A stretch of 64,000 nucleotides of DNA from Apostichopus japonicus. Lineage: Eukaryota; Echinodermata; Holothuroidea; Aspidochirotida; Stichopodidae. Each line of letters opens with the position of its first letter. Positions within the stretch are counted from its first letter, which is position 1. Positions 8,901 through 22,031 of this stretch are shown piece by piece. The stretch covers positions 19,687,713 through 19,751,712 of the forward strand of contig NC_092574.1 in assembly GCF_037975245.1 (NCBI RefSeq). The letters are read 5' to 3'. The notes beneath the pieces were generated by a model that ran no database searches, had not been told where the DNA came from, and saw only the letters and a list, made by a program, of their open reading frames with translations. The position numbers were made by a program, and so were the translations under genes.

Positions 8901-11900
8901 CAGTGGCGCGATGGCTCGGCGCACTGTACGAGCTGATGATCGAGACTCTCTTTTGCATCCGTGGTTCGAACCCCGGGTGATGACGTCTTTTGTCGATCTT
9001 TTACAGCAAGTGCCTACACGGGGAGCTGTAAGTATTAGGTAATCCACCTAATATCTCAGTTCATACAGTGGCGCGATGGCTCGGCGCACTGTACGAGCTG
9101 ATGATCGAGAGTCTCTTTTGCATCCGTGGTTCGAACCCCGGGTGATGACGTCTTTTACCGAGTGCCTACACGGGGAGCTGTAAGTATTAGTTAATCCACC
9201 TAATATCTCAGTCCATACAGTTGCGCGATGGCTCGGCGCACTATACGAGCTGATGATCGAGACTCTCTTTTGCATCCGTGGTTCGAAGCCCGGTTGATGA
9301 AGTCTTTTGCCGATCTTTTACAGCAAGTGCCTACACGGGGAGCTGTAAGTATTAGTTAATCCACCTAATATCCCAGTCCATACAGTGGCGCGATGGCTCG
9401 GCGCACTGTACGAGCTGATGATCGAGACTCTCTTTTGCATCCGTGGTTCGAACCCCGGGTGATGACGTCTTTTGCCGATCTTTTACAGCAAGTGCCTACA
9501 CGGGGAGCTGTAAGTATTAGTTAATCCACCTAATATCTCAGTCCATACAGTGGCGCGATGGCTCGGCGTACTGTACGAGCTGATGATCGAGACTCTCTTT
9601 TGCATCCGTGGTTCGAACCCCGGGTGATGACGTCTTTTACAGCAAGTGCCTACACGGGGAGCTGTAAGTATTAGTTAATCCACCTAATATCTCAGTCCAT
9701 ACAGTGGCGCGATGGCTCGGCGCACTGTACAGGCTGATGATCGAGAGTCTCTTTTGCATCCGTGGTTCGAACCCCGGGTGATGACGTCTTTTGCCGATCT
9801 TTTACAGCAATTGCCTACACGGGGAGCTGTAAGTATTAGTTAATCCACCTAATATCTCAGTCCATACAGTGGCGCGATGGCTCGGCGCACTGTACGAGCT
9901 GATGATCGAGACTCTCTTTTGCATCCGTGGTTCGAACCCCGGGTGATGACGTCTTTTGTCGATCTTTTACAGCAAGTGCCTACACGGGGAGCTGTAAGTA
10001 TTAGTTAATCCACCTAATATCTCAGTCCATACAGTGGCGCGATGGCTCGGCGCACTGTACGAGCTGATGATCGAGACTCTCTTTTGCATCCGTGGTTCGA
10101 ACCCCGGGTGATGACGTCTTTTGCCGAGTGCCTACACGGGGAGCTGTAAGTATTAGTTAATCCACCTCATATCTCAGTCCATACAGTGGCGCGATGGCTC
10201 GGCGCACTGTACGAGCTGATGAGCGAGACTCTCTTTTGCATCCGTGGTTCGAACCCCGGGTGATGACGTCTTTTACCGAGTGCCTACACGGGGAGCTGTA
10301 AGTATTAGTTAATCCACCTAATATCTCAGTCCATACAGTGGCGCGATGGCTCGGCGCACTGTACGAGCTGATGATCGAGACTCTCTTTTGCATCCGTGGT
10401 TCGAAGCCAGGTTGATGACGTCTTTTGCCGATCTTTTACAGCAAGTGCCTACACGGGGAGCTGTAAGTATTAGTTAATCCACCTAATATCTCAGTCCATA
10501 CAGTGGCGCGATGGCTCGGCGCACTGTAGGAGCTGATGATCGAGACTCTCTTTTGCATCCGTGATTCGAAGCCCGGTTGATGACGTCTTTTGCCGATCTT
10601 TTACAGTAAGTGCCTACACGGGGAGCTGTAAGTATTAGTTAATCCACCTAATATCTCAGTCCATACAGTGGCGCGATGGCTCGGCGCACTGTACGAGCTG
10701 ATGATCGAGAGTCTCTTTTGCATCCGTGGTTCGAACCCCGGGTGATGACGTCTTTTGCCGATCTTTTACAGCAATTGCCTACACGGGGAGCTGTAAGTAT
10801 TATTTAATCCACCTAATATCTCAGTCCGTACAGTGGCGCGATGGCTCGGCGCACTGTACGAGCTGATGATCGAGACTCTCTTTTGCATCCGTGGTTCGAA
10901 CCCCGGGTGATGACGTCTTTTGTCGATCTTTTACAGCAAGTGCCTACACGGGGAGCTGTAAGTATTAGGTAATCCACCTAATATCTCAGTTCATACAGTG
11001 GCGCGATGGCTCGGCGCACTGTACGAGCTGATGATCGAGAGTCTCTTTTGCATCCGTGGTTCGAACCCCGGGTGATGACGTCTTTTACCGAGTGCCTACA
11101 CGGGGAGCTGTAAGTATTAGTTAATCCACCTAATATCTCAGTCCATACAGTTGCGCGATGGCTCGGCGCACTATACGAGCTGATGATCGAGACTCTCTTT
11201 TGCATCCGTGGTTCGAAGCCCGGTTGATGAAGTCTTTTGCCGATCTTTTACAGCAAGTGCCTACACGGGGAGCTGTAAGTATTAGTTAATCCACCTAATA
11301 TCTCAGTCCATACAGTGGCGCGATGGCTCGGCGCACTGTACGAGCTGATGATCGAGACTCTCTTTTGCATCCGTGGTTCGAACCCCGGGTGATGACGTCT
11401 TTTGCCGATCTTTTACAGCAAGTGCCTACACGGGGAGCTGTAAGTATTAGTTAATCCACCTAATATCTCAGTCCATACAGTGGCGCGATGGCTCGGCGTA
11501 CTGTACGAGCTGATGATCGAGACTCTCTTTTGCATCCGTGGTTCGAACCCCGGGTGATGACGTCTTTTACAGCAAGTGCCTACACGGGGAGCTGTAAGTA
11601 TTAGTTAATCCACCTAATATCTCAGTCCATACAGTGGCGCGATGGCTCGGCGCACTGTAGGAGCTGATGATCGAGACTCTCTTTTGCATCCGTGATTCGA
11701 AGCCCGGTTGATGACGTCTTTTGCCGATCTTTTACAGCAAGTGCCTACACGGGGAGCTGTAAGTATTAGTTAATCCACCTAATATCTCAGTCCATACAGT
11801 GGCGCGATGGCTCGGAGTACTGTACGAGCTGATGATCGAGACTCTCTTTTGCATCCGTGGTTCGAACCCCGGGTGATGACGTCTTTTACCGAGTGTGTAC

Positions 11901-12930
11901 ACGGGGAGCTGTAAGTATTAGTTAATCCACCTAATATCTCAGTCCATACAGTGGCGCGATGGCTCGGCGCACTGTACGAGCTGATGATCGAGAGTCTCTT
12001 TTGCATCCGTGGTTCGAACCCCGGGTGATGACGTCTTTTGCCGATCTTTTACAGCAATTGCCTACACGGGGAGCTGTAAGTATTAGTTAATCCACCTAAT
12101 ATCTCAGTCCGTACAGTGGCGCGATGGCTCGGCGCACTGTACGAGCTGATGATCGAGACTCTCTTTTGCATCCGTGGTTCGAACCCCGGGTGATGACGTC
12201 TTTTGTCGATCTTTTACAGCAAGTGCCTACACGGGGAGCTGTAAGTATTAGGTAATCCACCTAATATCTCAGTTCATACAGTGGCGCGATGGCTCGGCGC
12301 ACTGTACGAGCTGATGATCGAGAGTCTCTTTTGCATCCGTGGTTCGAACCCCGGGTGATGACGTCTTTTACCGAGTGCCTACACGGGGAGCTGTAAGTAT
12401 TAGTTAATCCACCTAATATCTCAGTCCATACAGTTGCGCGATGGCTCGGCGCACTATACGAGCTGATGATCGAGACTCTCTTTTGCATCCGTGGTTCGAA
12501 GCCCGGTTGATGAAGTCTTTTGCCGATCTTTTACAGCAAGTGCCTACACGGGGAGCTGTAAGTATTAGTTAATCCACCTAATATCTCAGTCCATACAGTG
12601 GCGCGATGGCTCGGCGCACTGTACGAGCTGATGATCGAGACTCTCTTTTGCATCCGTGGTTCGAACCCCGGGTGATGACGTCTTTTGCCGATCTTTTACA
12701 GCAAGTGCCTACACGGGGAGCTGTAAGTATTAGTTAATCCACCTAATATCTCAGTCCATACAGTGGCGCGATGGCTCGGCGTACTGTACGAGCTGATGAT
12801 CGAGACTCTCTTTTGCATCCGTGGTTCGAACCCCGGGTGATGACGTCTTTTACAGCAAGTGCCTACACGGGGAGCTGTAAGTATTAGTTAATCCACCTAA
12901 TATCTCAGTCCATACAGTGGCGCGATGGCT
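8890..12930 (+). repeat. About 0.8-kb block in three copies, with a distant fourth
   Basis: The diagnostic GGTTGATGAAGTC lies at about 9293, 11223 and 12506 (offsets 1930 and 1283), accompanied by TATTAGGTAATCC, TCAGTTCATAC and a following 154-bp unit (9639, 11569, 12852). The same run of markers reappears at 20.2-21.2 kb, offset 8500 from 11.7-12.7 kb (GGTTGATGAAGTC at about 21006). Material between the copies includes the GATGAGCGAG unit at about 10219. Confidence 0.8.
9567..9720 (+). repeat. 154-bp monomer variant (example; about 30 copies)
   Basis: GTCTTTT is joined directly to ACAGCAAG, an 11-bp loss that removes exactly one TCTTTT plus the intervening GCCGA. This is the product expected from slippage between the two direct repeats. 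Other junctions lie at 11569, 12852, 26172, 28424, 33107, 33735, 35469, 36270, 36754, 37568, 38251, 40632, 41116, 41930, 44140, 47351, 48590, 50324, 50641, 51890, 52529, 53768, 54898, 55711, 57654, 57973, 58457 and 59106. A sub-lineage carries CACGTAGAGC in place of CACGGGGAGC (about 36286, 36770, 40647, 41131, 57989, 58472). Another carries ACAGGAAG (35469, 50324, 53768). Confidence 0.9.
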
Positions 12931-13170
12931 CGGCGCACTGTACGAGCTGATGATCGAGAGTCTCTTTTGCATCCGTGGTTCGAACCCCGGGTGATGACGT
13001 CTTTTGCCGATCTTTTACAGCAATTGCCTACACGGGGAGCTGTAAGTATTAGTTAATCCACCTAATATCTCAGTCCATACATTGGCGCGATGGCTCGGCG
13101 CACTGTACGAGCTGATGATCGAGACTCTCTTTTGCATCCGTGGTTCGAACCCCGGGTGATGACGTCTTTT

Positions 13171-16100
13171 GCCGAGTGCCTACACGGGGAGCTGTAAGTA
13201 TTAGTTAATCCACCTCATATCTCAGTCCATACAGTGGCGCGATGGCTCGGCGCACTGTACGAGCTGATGAGCGAGACTCTCTTTTGCATCCGTGGTTCGA
13301 ACCCCGGGTGATGACGTCTTTTACCGAGTGCCTACACGGGGAGCTGTAAGTATTAGTTAATCCACCTAATATCTCAGTCCATACAGTGGCGCGATGGCTC
13401 GGCGCACTGTACGAGCTGATGATCGAGACTCTCTTTTGCATCCGTGGTTCGAAGCCCGGTTGATGACGTCTTTTGCCGATCTTTTACAGCAAGTGCCTAC
13501 ACGGGGAGCTGTAAGTATTAGTTAATCCACCTAATATCTCAGTCCATACAGTGGCGCGATGGCTCGGCGCACTGTAGGAGCTGATGATCGAGACTCTCTT
13601 TTGCATCCGTGATTCGAAGCCCGGTTGATGACGTCTTTTGCCGATCTTTTACAGCAAGTGCCTACACGGGGAGCTGTAAGTATTAGTTAATCCACCTAAT
13701 ATCTCAGTCCATACAGTGGCGCGATGGCTCGGAGTACTGTACGAGCTGATGATCGAGACTCTCTTTTGCATCCGTGGTTCGAACCCCGGGTGATGACGTC
13801 TTTTACCGAGTGCCTACACGGGGAGCTGTAAGTATTAGTTAATCCACCTAATATCTCAGTCCATACAGTGGCGCGATGGCTCGGCGCACTGTACGAGCTG
13901 ATGATCGAGAGTCACTTTTGCATCCGTGGTTCGAACCCCGGGTGATGACGTCTTTTGCCGATCTTTTACAGCAATTGCCTACACGGGGAGCTGTAAGTAT
14001 TAGTTAATCCACCTAATATCTCAGTCCGTACAGTGGCGCGATGGCTCGGCGCACTGTACGAGCTGATGATCGAGACTCTCTTTTGCATCCGTGGTTCGAA
14101 CCCCGGGTGATGACGTCTTTTGTCGATCTTTTACAGCAAGTGCCTACACGGGGAGCTGTAAGTATTAGGTAATCCACCTAATATCTCAGTTCATACAGTG
14201 GCGCGATGGCTCGGCGCACTGTACGAGCTGATGATCGAGAGTCTCTTTTGCATCCGTGGTTCGAACCCCGGGTGATGACGTCTTTTGCCGAGTGCCTACA
14301 CGGGGAGCTGTAAGTATTAGTTAATCCACCTAATATCTCAGTCCATACATTGGCGCGATGGCTCGGCGCACTGTACGAGCTGATGATCGAGACTCTCTTT
14401 TGCATCCGTGGTTCGAACCCCGGGTGATGACGTCTTTTGCCGAGTGCCTACACGGGGAGCTGTAAATATTAGTTAATCCACCTCATATCTCAGTCCATAC
14501 AGTGGCGCGATGGCTCGGCGCACTGTACGAGCTGATGAGCGAGACTCTCTTTTGCATCCGTGGTTCGAACCCCGGGTGATGACGTCTTTTACCGAGTGCC
14601 TACACGGGGAGCTGTAAGTATTAGTTAATCCACCTAATATCTCAGTCCATACAGTGGCGCGATGGCTCGGCGCACTGTACGAGCTGATGATCGAGACTCT
14701 CTTTTGCATCCGTGGTTCGAAGCCCGGTTGATGACGTCTTTTGCCGATCTTTTACAGCAAGTGCCTACACGGGGAGCTGTAAGTATTAGTTAATCCACCT
14801 AATATCTCAGTCCATACAGTGGCGCGATGGCTCGGCGCACTGTAGGAGCTGATGATCGAGACTCTCTTTTGCATCCGTGATTCGAAGCCCGGTTGATGAC
14901 GTCTTTTGCCGATCTTTTACAGCAAGTGCCTACACGGGGAGCTGTAAGTATTAGTTAATCCACCTAATATCTCAGTCCATACAGTGGCGCGATGGCTCGG
15001 AGTACTGTACGAGCTGATGATCGAGACTCTCTTTTGCATCCGTGGTTCGAACCCCGGGTGATGACGTCTTTTACCGAGTGCCTACACGGGGAGCTGTAAG
15101 TATTAGTTAATCCACCTAATATCTCAGTCCATACAGTGGCGCGATGGCTCGGCGCACTGTACGAGCTGATGATCGAGAGTCACTTTTGCATCCGTGGTTC
15201 GAACCCCGGGTGATGACGTCTTTTGCCGATCTTTTACAGCAATTGCCTACACGGGGAGCTGTAAGTATTAGTTAATCCACCTAATATCTCAGTCCGTACA
15301 GTGGCGCGATGGCTCGGCGCACTGTACGAGCTGATGATCGAGACTCTCTTTTGCATCCGTGGTTCGAACCCCGGGTGATGACGTCTTTTGTCGATCTTTT
15401 ACAGCAAGTGCCTACACGGGGAGCTGTAAGTATTAGGTAATCCACCTAATATCTCAGTTCATACAGTGGCGCGATGGCTCGGCGCACTGTACGAGCTGAT
15501 GATCGAGAGTCTCTTTTGCATCCGTGGTTCGAACCCCGGGTGATGACGTCTTTTGCCGAGTGCCTACACGGGGAGCTGTAAGTATTAGTTAATCCACCTA
15601 ATATCTCAGTCCATACAGTGGCGCGATGGCTCGGCGCACTATACGAGCTGATGATCGAGACTCTCTTTTGCATCCGTGGTTCGAAGCCCGGTTGATGACG
15701 TCTTTTGCCGATCTTTTACAGCAAGTGCCTACACGGGGAGCTGTAAGTATTAGTTAATCCACCTAATATCTCAGTCCATACAGTGGCGCGATGGCTCGGC
15801 GCACTGTACGAGCTGATGATCGAGACTCTCTTTTGCATCCGTGGTTCGAAGCCCGGGTGATGACGTCTTTTGCCGATCTTTTACAGCAAGTGCCTACACG
15901 GGGAGCTGTAAGTATTAGTTAATCCACCTAATATCTCAGTCCATACAGTGGCGCGATGGCTCGGCGCACTGTACGAGCTGATGATCGAGACTCTCTTTTG
16001 CATCCGTGGTTCGAACCCCGGGTGATGACGTCTTTTACCGAGTGCCTACACGGGGAGCTGTAAGTATTAGTTAATCCACCTAATATCTCAGTCCATACAG

Positions 16101-19100
16101 TGGCGCGATGGCTCGGCGCACTGTACGAGCTGATGATCGAGACTCTCTTTTGCATCCGTGGTTCGAACCCCGGGTGATGACGTCTTTTGCCGATCTTTTA
16201 CAACAAGTGCCTACACGGGGAGCTGTAAGTATTAGTTAATCCACCTAATATCTCAGTCCATACAGTGGCGCGATGGCTCGGCGCACTGTACGAGCTGATG
16301 ATCGAGACTCTCTTTTGCATCCGTGGTTCGAACCCCGGGTGATGACGTCTTTTGCCGATCTTTTACAGCAATTGCCTACACGGGGAGCTGTAAGTATTAG
16401 TTAATCCACCTAATATCTCAGTCCATACAGTGGCGCGATGGCTCGGCGCACTGTACGAGCTGATGATCGAGACTCTCTTTTGCATCCGTGGTTCGAACCC
16501 CGGGTGATGACGTCTTTTGCCGATCTTTTACAGCAAGTGACTACACGGGGAGCTGTAAGTATTAGTTAATCCACCTAATATCTCAGTCCATACAGTGGCG
16601 CGATGGCTCGGCGCACTATACGAGCTGATGATCGAGACTCTCTTTTGCATCCGTGGTTCGAACCCCGGGTGATGACGTCTTTTGCCGATCTTTTACAGCA
16701 ATTGACTACACGGGGAGCTGTAAGTATTAGTTAATCCACCTAATATCTCAGTCCATACAGTGGCGCGATGGCTCGGCGCACTGTACGAGCTGATGATCGA
16801 GACTCTCTTTTGCATCCGTGGTTCGAACCCCGGTTGATGACGTCTTTTGTCGATCTTTTACAGCAATTGCCTACACGGGGAGCTGTAAGTATTAGTTAAT
16901 CCACCTAATATCTCAGTCCATACAGTGGCGCGATGGCTCGGCGCACTGTACGAGCTGATGATCGAGACTCTCTTTTGCATCCGTGGTTCGAACCCCGGGT
17001 GATGACGTCTTTTGCCGAGTGCCTACACGGGGAGCTGTAAGTATTAGTTAATCCACCTAATATCTCAGTCCATACAGTGGCGCGATGGCTCGGCGCACTG
17101 TACGAGCTGATGATCGAGACTCTCTTTTGCATCCGTGGTTCGAAGCCCGGTTGATGACGTCTTTTGCCGATCTTTTACAGCAATTGCCTACACGGGGAGC
17201 TGTAAGTATTAGTTAATCCACCTAATATCTCAGTCCATACAGTGGCGCGATGGCTCGGCGCACTGTACGAGCTGATGATCGAGACTCTCTTTTGCATCCG
17301 TGGTTCGAACCCCGGGTGATGACGTCTTTTGCCGAGTGCCTACACGGGGAGCTGTAAGTATTAGTTAATCCACCTCATATCTCAGTCCATACAGTGGCGC
17401 GATGGCTCGGCGCACTGTACGAGCTGATGAGCGAGACTCTCTTTTGCATCCGTGGTTCGAACCCCGGGTGATGACGTCTTTTACCGAGTGCCTACACGGG
17501 GAGCTGTAAGTATTAGTTAATCCACCTAATATCTCAGTCCATACAGTGGCGCGATGGCTCGGCGCACTGTACGAGCTGATGATCGAGACTCTCTTTTGCA
17601 TCCGTGGTTCGAAGCCCGGTTGATGACGTCTTTTGCCGATCTTTTACAGCAAGTGCCTACACGGGGAGCTGTAAGTATTAGTTAATCCACCTAATATCTC
17701 AGTCCATACAGTGGCGCGATGGCTCGGCGCACTGTAGGAGCTGATGATCGAGACTCTCTTTTGCATCCGTGATTCGAAGCCCGGTTGATGACGTCTTTTG
17801 CCGATCTTTTACAGCAAGTGCCTACACGGGGAGCTGTAAGTATTAGTTAATCCACCTAATATCTCAGTCCATACAGTGGCGCGATGGCTCGGAGTACTGT
17901 ACGAGCTGATGATCGAGACTCTCTTTTGCATCCGTGGTTCGAACCCCGGGTGATGACGTCTTTTACCGAGTGCCTACACGGGGAGCTGTAAGTATTAGTT
18001 AATCCACCTAATATCTCAGTCCATACAGTGGCGCGATGGCTCGGCGCACTGTACGAGCTGATGATCGAGAGTCACTTTTGCATCCGTGGTTCGAACCCCG
18101 GGTGATGACGTCTTTTGCCGATCTTTTACAGCAATTGCCTACACGGGGAGCTGTAAGTATTAGTTAATCCACCTAATATCTCAGTCCGTACAGTGGCGCG
18201 ATGGCTCGGCGCACTGTACGAGCTGATGATCGAGACTCTCTTTTGCATCCGTGGTTCGAACCCCGGGTGATGACGTCTTTTGTCGATCTTTTACAGCAAG
18301 TGCCTACACGGGGAGCTGTAAGTATTAGGTAATCCACCTAATATCTCAGTTCATACAGTGGCGCGATGGCTCGGCGCACTGTACGAGCTGATGATCGAGA
18401 GTCTCTTTTGCATCCGTGGTTCGAACCCCGGGTGATGACGTCTTTTGCCGAGTGCCTACACGGGGAGCTGTAAGTATTAGTTAATCCACCTAATATCTCA
18501 GTCCATACAGTGGCGCGATGGCTCGGCGCACTATACGAGCTGATGATCGAGACTCTCTTTTGCATCCGTGGTTCGAAGCCCGGTTGATGACGTCTTTTGC
18601 CGATCTTTTACAGCAAGTGCCTACACGGGGAGCTGTAAGTATTAGTTAATCCACCTAATATCTCAGTCCATACAGTGGCGCGATGGCTCGGCGCACTGTA
18701 CGAGCTGATGATCGAGACTCTCTTTTGCATCCGTGGTTCGAAGCCCGGGTGATGACGTCTTTTGCCGATCTTTTACAGCAAGTGCCTACACGGGGAGCTG
18801 TAAGTATTAGTTAATCCACCTAATATCTCAGTCCATACAGTGGCGCGATGGCTCGGCGCACTGTACGAGCTGATGATAGAGACTCTCTTTTGCATCCGTG
18901 GTTCGAACCCCGGGTGATGACGTCTTTTACCGAGTGCCTACACGGGGAGCTGTAAGTATTAGTTAATCCACCTAATATCTCAGTCCATACAGTGGCGCGA
19001 TGGCTCGGCGCACTGTACGAGCTGATGATCGAGACTCTCTTTTGCATCCGTGGTTCGAACCCCGGGTGATGACGTCTTTTGCCGATCTTTTACAACAAGT

Positions 19101-20040
19101 GCCTACACGGGGAGCTGTAAGTATTAGTTAATCCACCTAATATCTCAGTCCATACAGTGGCGCGATGGCTCGGCGCACTGTACGAGCTGATGATCGAGAC
19201 TCTCTTTTGCATCCGTGGTTCGAACCCCGGGTGATGACGTCTTTTGCCGATCTTTTACAGCAATTGCCTACACGGGGAGCTGTAAGTATTAGTTAATCCA
19301 CCTAATATCTCAGTCCATACAGTGGCGCGATGGCTCGGCGCACTGTACGAGCTGATGATCGAGACTCTCTTTTGCATCCGTGGTTCGAACCCCGGGTGAT
19401 GGCGTCTTTTGCCGATCTTTTACAGCAAGTGACTACACGGGGAGCTGTAAGTATTAGTTAATCCACCTAATATCTCAGTCCATACAGTGGCGCGATGGCT
19501 CGGCGCACTGTACGAGCTGATGATCGAGACTCTCTTTTGCATCCGTGGTTCGAACCCCGGGTGATGACGTCTTTTGCCGATCTTTTACAGCAATTGACTA
19601 CACGGGGAGCTGTAAGTATTAGTTAATCCACCTAATATCTCAGTCCATACAGTGGCGCGATGGCTCGGCGCACTGTACGAGCTGATGATCGAGACTCTCT
19701 TTTGCATCCGTGGTTCGAACCCCGGTTGATGACGTCTTTTGTCGATCTTTTACAGCAATTGCCTACACGGGGAGCTGTAAGTATTAGTTAATCCACCTAA
19801 TATCTCAGTCCATACAGTGGCGCGATGGCTCGGCGCACTGTACGAGCTGATGATCGAGACTCTCTTTTGCATCCGTGGTTCGAACCCCGGGTGATGACGT
19901 CTTTTGCCGAGTGCCTACACGGGGAGCTGTAAGTATTAGTTAATCCACCTAATATCTCAGTCCATACAGTGGCGCGATGGCTCGGCGCACTGTACGAGCT
20001 GATGATCGAGACTCTCTTTTGCATCCGTGGTTCGAAGCCC
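13171..20040 (+). repeat. Nested higher-order repeats of 1268 and 2892 bp
   Basis: The GATGAGCGAG marker occurs at about 13267, 14535 and 17427, and GAGAGTCACTTTTG at about 13907, 15175 and 18067, giving offsets of 1268 then 2892. From about 14.44 to 17.15 kb the sequence matches 17.33-20.04 kb. A few differences are visible: GATGATAGAG at about 18875, GATGGCGTC at about 19398, CACTATACG at about 16615, and GGTT versus GGGT near 17151 and 20043. The 1268-bp duplication therefore looks older than, or was included in, the 2892-bp one. Confidence 0.85.
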
Positions 20041-22031
20041 GGGTGATGACGTCTTTTGCCGATCTTTTACAGCAAGTGCCTACACGGGGAGCTGTAAGTA
20101 TTAGTTAATCCACCTAATATCTCAGTCCATACAGTGGCGCGATGGCTCGGCGCACTCTACGAGCTGATGATCGAGACTCTCTTTTGCATCCGTGGTTCGA
20201 ACCCCGGGTGATGACGTCTTTTGCCGATCTTTTACAGCAAGTGCCTACACGGGGAGCTGTAAGTATTAGTTAATCCACCTAATATCTCAGTCCATACAGT
20301 GGCGCGATGGCTCGGCGTACTGTACGAGCTGATGATCGAGACTCTCTTTTGCATCCGTGGTTCGAACCCCGGGTGATGACGTCTTTTACCGAGTGCCTAC
20401 ACGGGGAGCTGTAAGTATTAGTTAATCCACCTAATATCTCAGTCCATACAGTGGCGCGATGGCTCGGCGCACTGTACGAGCTGATGATCGAGAGTCTCTT
20501 TTGCATCCGTGGTTCGAACCCCGGGTGATGACGTCTTTTGCCGATCTTTTACAGCAATTGCCTACACGGGGAGCTGTAAGTATTAGTTAATCCACCTAAT
20601 ATCTCAGTCCGTACAGTGGCGCGATGGCTCGGCGCACTGTACGAGCTGATGATCGAGACTCTCTTTTGCATCCGTGGTTCGAACCCCGGGTGATGACGTC
20701 TTTTGTCGATCTTTTACAGCAAGTGCCTACACGGGGAGCTGTAAGTATTAGGTAATCCACCTAATATCTCAGTTCATACAGTGGCGCGATGGCTCGGCGC
20801 ACTGTACGAGCTGATGATCGAGAGTCTCTTTTGCATCCGTGGTTCGAACCCCGGGTGATGACGTCTTTTACCGAGTGCCTACACGGGGAGCTGTAAGTTT
20901 TAGTTAATCCACCTAATATCTCAGTCCATACAGTTGCGCGATGGCTCGGCGCACTATACGAGCTGATGATCGAGACTCTCTTTTGCATCCGTGGTTCGAA
21001 GCCCGGTTGATGAAGTCTTTTGCCGATCTTTTACTGCAAGTGCCTACACGGGGAGCTGTAAGTATTAGTTAATCCACCTAATATCTCAGTCCATACAGTG
21101 GCGCGATGGCTCGGCGCACTGTACGAGCTGATGATCGAGACTCTCTTTTGCATCCGTGGTTCGAACCCCGGGTGATGACGTCTTTTGCCGATCTTTTACA
21201 GCAATTGCCTACACGGGGAGCTGTAAGTATTAGTTAATCCACCTAATATCTCAGTCCATACAGTGGCGCGATGGCTCGGCGTACTGTACGAGCTGATGAT
21301 CGAGACTCTCTTTTGCATCCGTGGTTCGAACCCCGGGTGATGACGTCTTTTACCGAGTGCCTACACGGGGAGCTGTAAGTATTAGTTAATCCACCTAATA
21401 TCTCAGTCCATACAGTGGCGCGATGGCTCGGCGCACTGTACGAGCTGATGATCGAGAGTCTCTTTTGCATCCGTGGTTCGAACCCCGGGTGATGACGTCT
21501 TTTGCCGATCTTTTACAGCAATTGCCTACACGGGGAGCTGTAAGTATTAGTTAATCCACCTAATATCTCAGTCCATACAGTGGCGCGATGGCTCGGCGCA
21601 CTGTACGAGCTGATGATCGAGACTCTCTTTTGCATCCGTGGTTCGAACCCCGGGTGATGACGTCTTTTGCCGAGTGCCTACACGGGGAGCTGTAAGTATT
21701 AGTTAATCCACCTAATATCTCAGTCCATACAGTGGCGCGATGGCTCGGCGCACTGTACGAGCTGATGATCGAGACTCTCTTTTGCATCCGTGGTTCGAAC
21801 CCCGGGTGATGACGTCTTTTGTCGATCTTTTACAGCAAGTGCCTACACGGGGAGCTGTAAGTATTAGTTAATCCACCTAATATCTCAGTCCATACAGTGG
21901 CGCGATGGCTCGGCGCACTGTACGAGCTGATGATGGAGACTCTCTTTTGCATCCGTGGTTCGAACCCCGGGTGATGACGTCTTTTGCCGAGTGCCTACAC
22001 GGGGAGCTGTAAGTATTAGTTAATCCACCTC

